Below, one piece after another: positions 40,133 to 44,120 of a stretch of DNA of 44,120 nt. The first letter of the stretch is position 1. Each line of letters begins with the position of its first letter. The DNA lies in contig WFPZ01000017.1 of assembly GCA_015487335.1 (NCBI GenBank), forward strand, positions 1 to 44,120, given 5' to 3'. The notes beneath the pieces are model-generated. The model was not told the origin of the DNA. It saw only the letters and a list, made by a program, of their open reading frames with translations, and made no database searches. The stretch is from Paracoccaceae bacterium. GTDB lineage: Bacteria; Pseudomonadota; Alphaproteobacteria; Rhodobacterales; Rhodobacteraceae. Position numbers and translations under genes: made by a program.

Positions 40133-41353
40133 ATGTCACACAAGCCAGCGGTGCGGTTTCTGGACCGGACCACGCCACCCCATATCCTGACCCTCGTCCT
40201 CATCACCGGCACCTCGGCGATGGTGATGAACATGTTTCTCCCCTCGCTGCCGGCGATGACCGCCTATTTCGGCACCGACTACCGGGTGATGCAGCTTTCG
40301 GTGGCGCTGTTTCTGGGCGCCAACGGGGTGCTGCAGCTGATCGTCGGCCCCCTGTCCGACCGCTTCGGCCGCCGCCCGGTGCTGCTGGCGGGCTTCGCGC
40401 TGTTCATGCTGGCCACGCTGGGCTGCATCTACGCCCCGACGGTGGAGGTTTTCCTGCTGTTCCGCATGGGACAGGCGGCGGTGGTGGTGGCGATGGTGCT
40501 TTCGCGCGCCGTGGTGCGCGACATGGTGCCCGCCGAACAGGCCGCCTCGATGATCGGCTATGTCACCATGGGCATGTCGCTTGTCCCGATGATCAGCCCG
40601 GCAATCGGCGGCGCGCTCGACGAGGCCTTCGGCTGGAAGGCGAACTTCTGGGCGCTCTTCCTCGCCGGCGGCGCCGCCTTCTGGCTGATCTGGCGCGACC
40701 TGGGCGAAACCAACGCCCGCCGGGCCGCCAGCTTCGGCCAGCAGCTGCGCGAATACCCCGAACTGCTGATGTCGCCGCGGTTCTGGGGCTACTGCATGGC
40801 GGCGGCCTTCGCCTCGGGGGCCTTCTTCGCCTATCTCGGCGGCGCGCCCTTCGTGGGCGCCACCGTCTTTGGCATGTCGCCCTCGACGCTGGGCTATTTC
40901 TTCGGCGCCCCGGCGGTGGGCTACATGGCGGGCAACTTCCTTTCGGGGCGCTACTCGATGCGGCTGGGAATCAACCGGATGATCCTGTGGGGGGCGGGCG
41001 TCTCGCTGGCCGGCGGGGCGGCGGCACTGGCGCTGTTCGAGGCGGGGCTGGGCTCGGCGGCGGTGTTCTTCGGGGCGATGGTCCTGGTCGGGCTCGGTAA
41101 CGGCATGGTGCTGCCCAACGCCAACTCGGGGATGCTGTCGGTGCGTCCGCAGCTGGCGGGCTCGGCCTCGGGGCTGGGCGGGGCGATCATGATCGGCGGC
41201 GGCGCGGCGCTCTCGGCGCTGGCCGGCAGCCTGCTGAGCCCCGAAAGCGGCGCCTTTCCGCTGCTGTGGATCATGGCGATCGTGCTGGCGCTTTCGCTGG
41301 CGTCGATCCTTCTGGTGATCGCGCGCGAGAGGCAGAAGGGCATTGCCCGATAG
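40133..41353 (+). CDS. MFS multidrug efflux transporter, Bcr/CflA family
   Basis: This 406-residue protein has about 12 membrane helices. The first (ILTLVLITGTSAMVMNMFLPSLPAM) leads to the loop GPLSDRFGRRPVLLAGF, the MFS motif A. LSRAVVRDMV then follows, as in Bcr/CflA drug:H+ antiporters. The substrate is unknown. ATG 40133 is chosen; an in-frame ATG at 40121 would add four residues. It is divergent from pccB and lies directly before the PccR-type gene. Its stop is immediately followed by that gene's operator. Confidence 0.82.
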   Translation: MSHKPAVRFLDRTTPPHILTLVLITGTSAMVMNMFLPSLPAMTAYFGTDYRVMQLSVALFLGANGVLQLIVGPLSDRFGRRPVLLAGFALFMLATLGCIYAPTVEVFLLFRMGQAAVVVAMVLSRAVVRDMVPAEQAASMIGYVTMGMSLVPMISPAIGGALDEAFGWKANFWALFLAGGAAFWLIWRDLGETNARRAASFGQQLREYPELLMSPRFWGYCMAAAFASGAFFAYLGGAPFVGATVFGMSPSTLGYFFGAPAVGYMAGNFLSGRYSMRLGINRMILWGAGVSLAGGAAALALFEAGLGSAAVFFGAMVLVGLGNGMVLPNANSGMLSVRPQLAGSASGLGGAIMIGGGAALSALAGSLLSPESGAFPLLWIMAIVLALSLASILLVIARERQKGIAR

Positions 41354-41392
41354 CCTTTGCAAAGGTTATCCCTGAAGCCGCAAAACTGCAAA
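41354..41392 (+). promoter_or_regulatory. PccR-type operator upstream of the ScfR regulator
   Basis: CCTTTGCAAAGG (41354-41365), a perfect 12-bp palindrome with the TTTGCAAA core, begins one base after the exporter stop codon. CTGCAAA (41386-41392) and CCGCAAA (41378-41384) lie downstream, just before the start codon at 41402. The layout repeats that found upstream of pccB, which supports autoregulation. Confidence 0.6.
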
Positions 41393-41401
41393 GGCACCCG
41401 G

Positions 41402-42802
41402 ATGGCCAACCAGAAACTCTATGCCGGCGCCAAACTGCGCGAAATCCGCACCCGGCTGGGCCTCACCCAGAAGGCCTTCGCCGAGAAGCTGGGCGTCTCG
41501 CTGCCCTATCTCAACCAGATGGAAAACAACAACCGCCCGGTCAGCGCCACGGTGGTGCTGGCGCTGGCGCAGGAGTTCGGCTTCGATGTCACGGAACTGT
41601 CCACCGGCGATGCCGAGCGGCTCGTCTCGGACATGCGCGAGGCGCTGGCCGACCCGGTCTTTGCCGATGCCGCCCCGCCGCTGGCCGACCTGCGGCTTGC
41701 CGCCTCCAACGCCCCGGCCCTGGCGCGCGCCTTCCTGGAGCTGCACCGCGCCTACCGCCAGAGCCAGGAACGGCTGGCCTCGCTCGACGAGGCGCTGGGG
41801 CGCGAAGGCAGCGCGGTGCAGCCCTCGCCCTGGGAAGAGGTGCGCGACTTCTTCCACTACTGCGACAACTACATCGACGCGGTGGACCGCGCGGCCGAGC
41901 ATTTCGCCCAGACGGGCCGCGGCCGGATCGACCCGGAAGAGGCCGCCCTGCGGGTGCTGAAACGGCTCGGGGTCCACGAGGAGCTGGCCGTGCAGCCCGA
42001 GCTGCGCCGCTTTGATGCCGCGCGACGGAAGCTTTCGCTGTCGCGCTATGCCGCCCCCGCCACCCGGCGCTTCCAGCTGCTGCACCAGGTGGCGCTGCTG
42101 ACCCAGGACGATCTGCTGGAGGCCACCCTCGACCTGGCCCGCTTCCAGACGGAAGAGGCCCGCGCCATCGCCAAGATCGGGCTGGCCAACTACTTTGCGG
42201 GGGCGGCCCTGCTGCCCTACCAGGCCTTTCTCGAAGCGGCCCGCGAAACCCGCCACGACCTGGAGCGCCTGAGCGTCATCTTCGGCGCCTCGATCGAACA
42301 GGTGGCGCACCGGCTGTCCACCCTGCAGCGCCCCGGCGCCAAGGGGATTCCGTTCTTCTTCGTCCGGGTCGACCAGGCCGGCACCATCACCAAGCGCCAC
42401 TCGGCCACGCGGCTGCAGTTCGCCCGCTTCGGCGGCGCCTGCCCGCTGTGGAACGTGCACCGCGCCTTCGAGACCCCCGGCCGCTTTCTGCGCCAGCTGG
42501 CCGAAACCCCCGACGGGGCGCGCTATTTCTGCCTGGCGCGCGACGTCTCCAAGCCGGGCGGCTCCTTCACCGCCCCGGTGCGCCGCTTCGCCATCGGGCT
42601 GGGCTGCGAGATCCGCCACGCCGCCGATCTGGTCTATGCCGACGACATGGATCTGACCAACCCCCGCGCCTTCGAGCCGATCGGCATCTCCTGCCGGATC
42701 TGCGAGCGCCGCGACTGCCACCAGCGCTCGGTGCCGCCGCTGGAACGGCGGCTGAGCGTGGACCATTCCGTTCGCGCCACCCTGCCCTACCGGATCGACT
42801 GA
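41402..42802 (+). CDS. pccR: Short-chain fatty acyl-CoA regulator, PccR-like (ScfR family)
   Basis: This 466-residue transcription factor has an N-terminal XRE helix-turn-helix (about 11-65; LREIRTRLGLTQKAFAEKLGVSLPYLNQMENN). A middle region corresponds to the ImmA/IrrE (M78) peptidase-like domain but lacks HExxH (RFQLLHQVALLTQ). The C-terminal ScfR domain ends with C431-x2-C434-x4-C439 in GISCRICERRDCHQRS. ScfR proteins sense acyl-CoA levels; PccR of R. sphaeroides controls pccB and itself. The neighbourhood and the TTTGCAAA sites upstream of both genes support the same role here. The ribosome binding site is weak (AAGG). Confidence 0.85.
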   Translation: MANQKLYAGAKLREIRTRLGLTQKAFAEKLGVSLPYLNQMENNNRPVSATVVLALAQEFGFDVTELSTGDAERLVSDMREALADPVFADAAPPLADLRLAASNAPALARAFLELHRAYRQSQERLASLDEALGREGSAVQPSPWEEVRDFFHYCDNYIDAVDRAAEHFAQTGRGRIDPEEAALRVLKRLGVHEELAVQPELRRFDAARRKLSLSRYAAPATRRFQLLHQVALLTQDDLLEATLDLARFQTEEARAIAKIGLANYFAGAALLPYQAFLEAARETRHDLERLSVIFGASIEQVAHRLSTLQRPGAKGIPFFFVRVDQAGTITKRHSATRLQFARFGGACPLWNVHRAFETPGRFLRQLAETPDGARYFCLARDVSKPGGSFTAPVRRFAIGLGCEIRHAADLVYADDMDLTNPRAFEPIGISCRICERRDCHQRSVPPLERRLSVDHSVRATLPYRID

Positions 42803-42896
42803 ACCGCCGCGGCCGCTGGGCTTCGTCAACGGCTTTCGCCCCGGGGCGGATCGGGCTATTGAAATGGCTCATGCCGGCCATTGCAGGGAGGAATCG

Positions 42897-43400
42897 ATGG
42901 AACTGGAGGGCAACCGCACCATTGCCGCCGAGCGCAGCACCGTCTGGGAGAAGCTCAACGACGCCGAAACCCTGAAGGCCTGCATCCCCGGCTGCGAAGA
43001 GCTGACCGGCACCCCCGAAGAGGGATTCGAGGCGGTGGTCAGGCAGAAGATCGGGCCGGTGCGGGCCACCTTCAGGGGCAAGGTGACGCTCTCCGACGTG
43101 GTGCCGGGCGAGAGCTACACGATCACCGGCGAGGGCTCGGGCGGGGTGGCGGGCTTCGCCAAGGGGTCAGCGGACGTGAGACTGGCCGACGCAGAGGGCG
43201 GCGGCACCGAGCTGAGCTACACCGTGCAGGCCAAGGTGGGCGGCAAGATCGCCCAGCTGGGCAACCGCCTGATCGCCGGTTTCGCCCGCAAGATGGCCGA
43301 CCAGTTTTTCGAGCGCTTCCAGGCCCAGGTGGAAGGGCCGGGCGAAGACGGAACGGACGACGGCGCCGGGACGGAAGGCGGCAGGCCCGAGGACGCCTAG
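42897..43400 (+). CDS. CoxG/SRPBCC family protein
   Basis: This 167-residue START/SRPBCC-fold protein resembles 'carbon monoxide dehydrogenase subunit G'. It has MELEGNRTIAAERSTVWEKLNDAETLKACIPGCEEL, then KIGPVRATFRGKVTLSDV and GSADVRLADAEGGGTELSYTVQAKVGGKIAQLGNRLI. The tail is acidic. CoxG proteins accompany molybdenum hydroxylases and may anchor or mature them; no coxL-type gene is in the window, so the partner is unknown. ATG 42897 has GGGAGG six bases upstream. Confidence 0.85.
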   Translation: MELEGNRTIAAERSTVWEKLNDAETLKACIPGCEELTGTPEEGFEAVVRQKIGPVRATFRGKVTLSDVVPGESYTITGEGSGGVAGFAKGSADVRLADAEGGGTELSYTVQAKVGGKIAQLGNRLIAGFARKMADQFFERFQAQVEGPGEDGTDDGAGTEGGRPEDA

Positions 43401-43412
43401 AAGGCCGCCGGC

Positions 43413-44066
43413 TCAGCGCTGCGCCCTGCGCCAGCCGGCGGCGCGGGCCTCGGCCTCGGTGCAGAACCAGCGCTCGCCCCGTGCCGGGTCGATGCGGGTC
43501 CTGTCGTAGTCGCGCTGGCCCGGCAGGTGGTAGATCCTGCCGTTGCGCGAGATGTTGCCCTTGATCAGGCATTGCCCGGGGGCCGCCTGCGGCGGCGGGC
43601 GGCGGGCGGCGCGGAAGCTTTCGGGGCTTTCCATGCTGCCCGACCATATCCCCCGGCCGGCCAGCGCGGCCTCCTTTTCCACCGCCACGTAGCGGCGGGA
43701 ATAGCGGCGGTAGGCGGTGGCGACGCCCTCGCGCACCAGCACCTCGGCGATATCCGCCCCGCCGGCAAGACAGCGCGCCACGGCGCGGCCGTATCTGTCG
43801 GTGTCGAGGCGGCGGCAACGGGCGGTGCGGCCCTCGAACAGGGCGCGCGCCCGGTCGGTGGCCCAGGCGCCGCAGGGCCAGGGCGTGCCGTCGCTGGCGG
43901 TGCAGGTCTGGTCCTGCTCGGGGGCGTCGATGCCGAACAGCCGCACAAGAGCGCCGCCGACCCTCAGCGTGTCGGCATCGGAAAAGCGCATGCGGCCCGA
44001 AAGCTCCTGCCCCCATGCGGGCAGCGCCACGAGCAGCATCGCCAGAAGCGAAGCAGGCCTGAACAT
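43413..44066 (-). CDS. Secreted SNase-like nuclease with C-terminal sunset-type domain
   Basis: The protein has 217 residues with a signal peptide (MFRPASLLAMLLVALPAWG, cleavage before QEL). The staphylococcal-nuclease-like domain (about 22-150) has DADTLRVGGALVRLFGIDAPE and DRYGRAVARCLAGGADIAEVLVREGVA, the usual Asp/Arg-containing blocks. The C-terminal part (about 165-215) reads CLIKGNISRNGRIYHLPG, DYDRTRIDPARGERWFC and EAEARAAGWRRA, the pattern named sunset domain. It would act outside the cytoplasm on nucleic acid. It converges with the CoxG gene with 12 bp between stops. Confidence 0.85.
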   Translation of the reverse strand: MFRPASLLAMLLVALPAWGQELSGRMRFSDADTLRVGGALVRLFGIDAPEQDQTCTASDGTPWPCGAWATDRARALFEGRTARCRRLDTDRYGRAVARCLAGGADIAEVLVREGVATAYRRYSRRYVAVEKEAALAGRGIWSGSMESPESFRAARRPPPQAAPGQCLIKGNISRNGRIYHLPGQRDYDRTRIDPARGERWFCTEAEARAAGWRRAQR

Positions 44067-44120
44067 CGCACAGCACCCCGTATCCCTCTTGCCGACGCAG
44101 AATCGGCCCCCTCATCCTAG

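Overview
The window reads as chromosomal DNA of a GC-rich alphaproteobacterium of the Rhodobacterales (Paracoccaceae/Rhodobacteraceae type). The basis is the gene set: proS without the large insertion domain, perM-hdaA-ppk-ppx, an RpoH32-type sigma factor, a propionyl-CoA carboxylase/methylmalonyl-CoA mutase cluster with a PccR-like ScfR regulator, and several small families (DUF6476, DUF6324, DUF6497) that I associate with this order. No database search was possible, so all family names come from motif reading.

Region 1 (1-5990) is a compact type II-C CRISPR-Cas9 locus beside the 3' end of a tRNA-Cys gene. A frameshifted IS5/IS1182-like transposase remnant lies between the tRNA and the locus. 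Then come a tracrRNA gene on the minus strand, cas9 (about 1061 aa), cas1 and cas2 on the plus strand, a two-way hairpin terminator, and an array of nine identical 36-bp repeats with eight 30-bp spacers. No csn2 or cas4 is present. The array must be read on the minus strand, opposite to the cas genes, because only that transcript pairs with the tracrRNA anti-repeat. In that orientation each repeat ends in an extended -10 promoter element, as in the Neisseria and Campylobacter II-C systems. The anti-repeat keeps the same element facing cas9, so one small region may drive tracrRNA one way and cas9 the other.

Region 2 (6136-25366) is mostly housekeeping. On the minus strand are an alpha-methylacyl-CoA racemase, lolD and a lolC/E permease, a PrxQ-like redoxin and proS. 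On the plus strand follow a PerM-type membrane protein, hdaA, ppk and ppx. Next come a small secreted protein, a TerB-DnaJ protein and a GNAT acetyltransferase (minus), then nhaA, an M3B oligopeptidase and an M19 dipeptidase (plus). A DUF4389/host-attachment-protein pair with an FNR-type box upstream and rpoH complete the region.

Region 3 (25549-31211) holds rluD and a divergent DUF6476 gene whose start codons overlap in one CATG. It also has tRNA-His, a DUF6324 gene, mmcB, a probable 6S RNA, a small membrane protein, and the overlapping ribB(X)-ribH-nusB operon.

Region 4 (31317-42802) is a propionyl-CoA to succinyl-CoA module. It contains methylmalonyl-CoA mutase, pccA and pccB, with a sulfotransferase-like gene, a small lipoprotein and two uncharacterised genes among them. 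A Bcr/CflA-type exporter and a PccR-like regulator follow. Perfect TTTGCAAA palindromes lie upstream of both pccB and the regulator, which suggests a self-regulated circuit. The window ends with a CoxG/SRPBCC protein and a secreted SNase-like nuclease with a C-terminal sunset-type domain.
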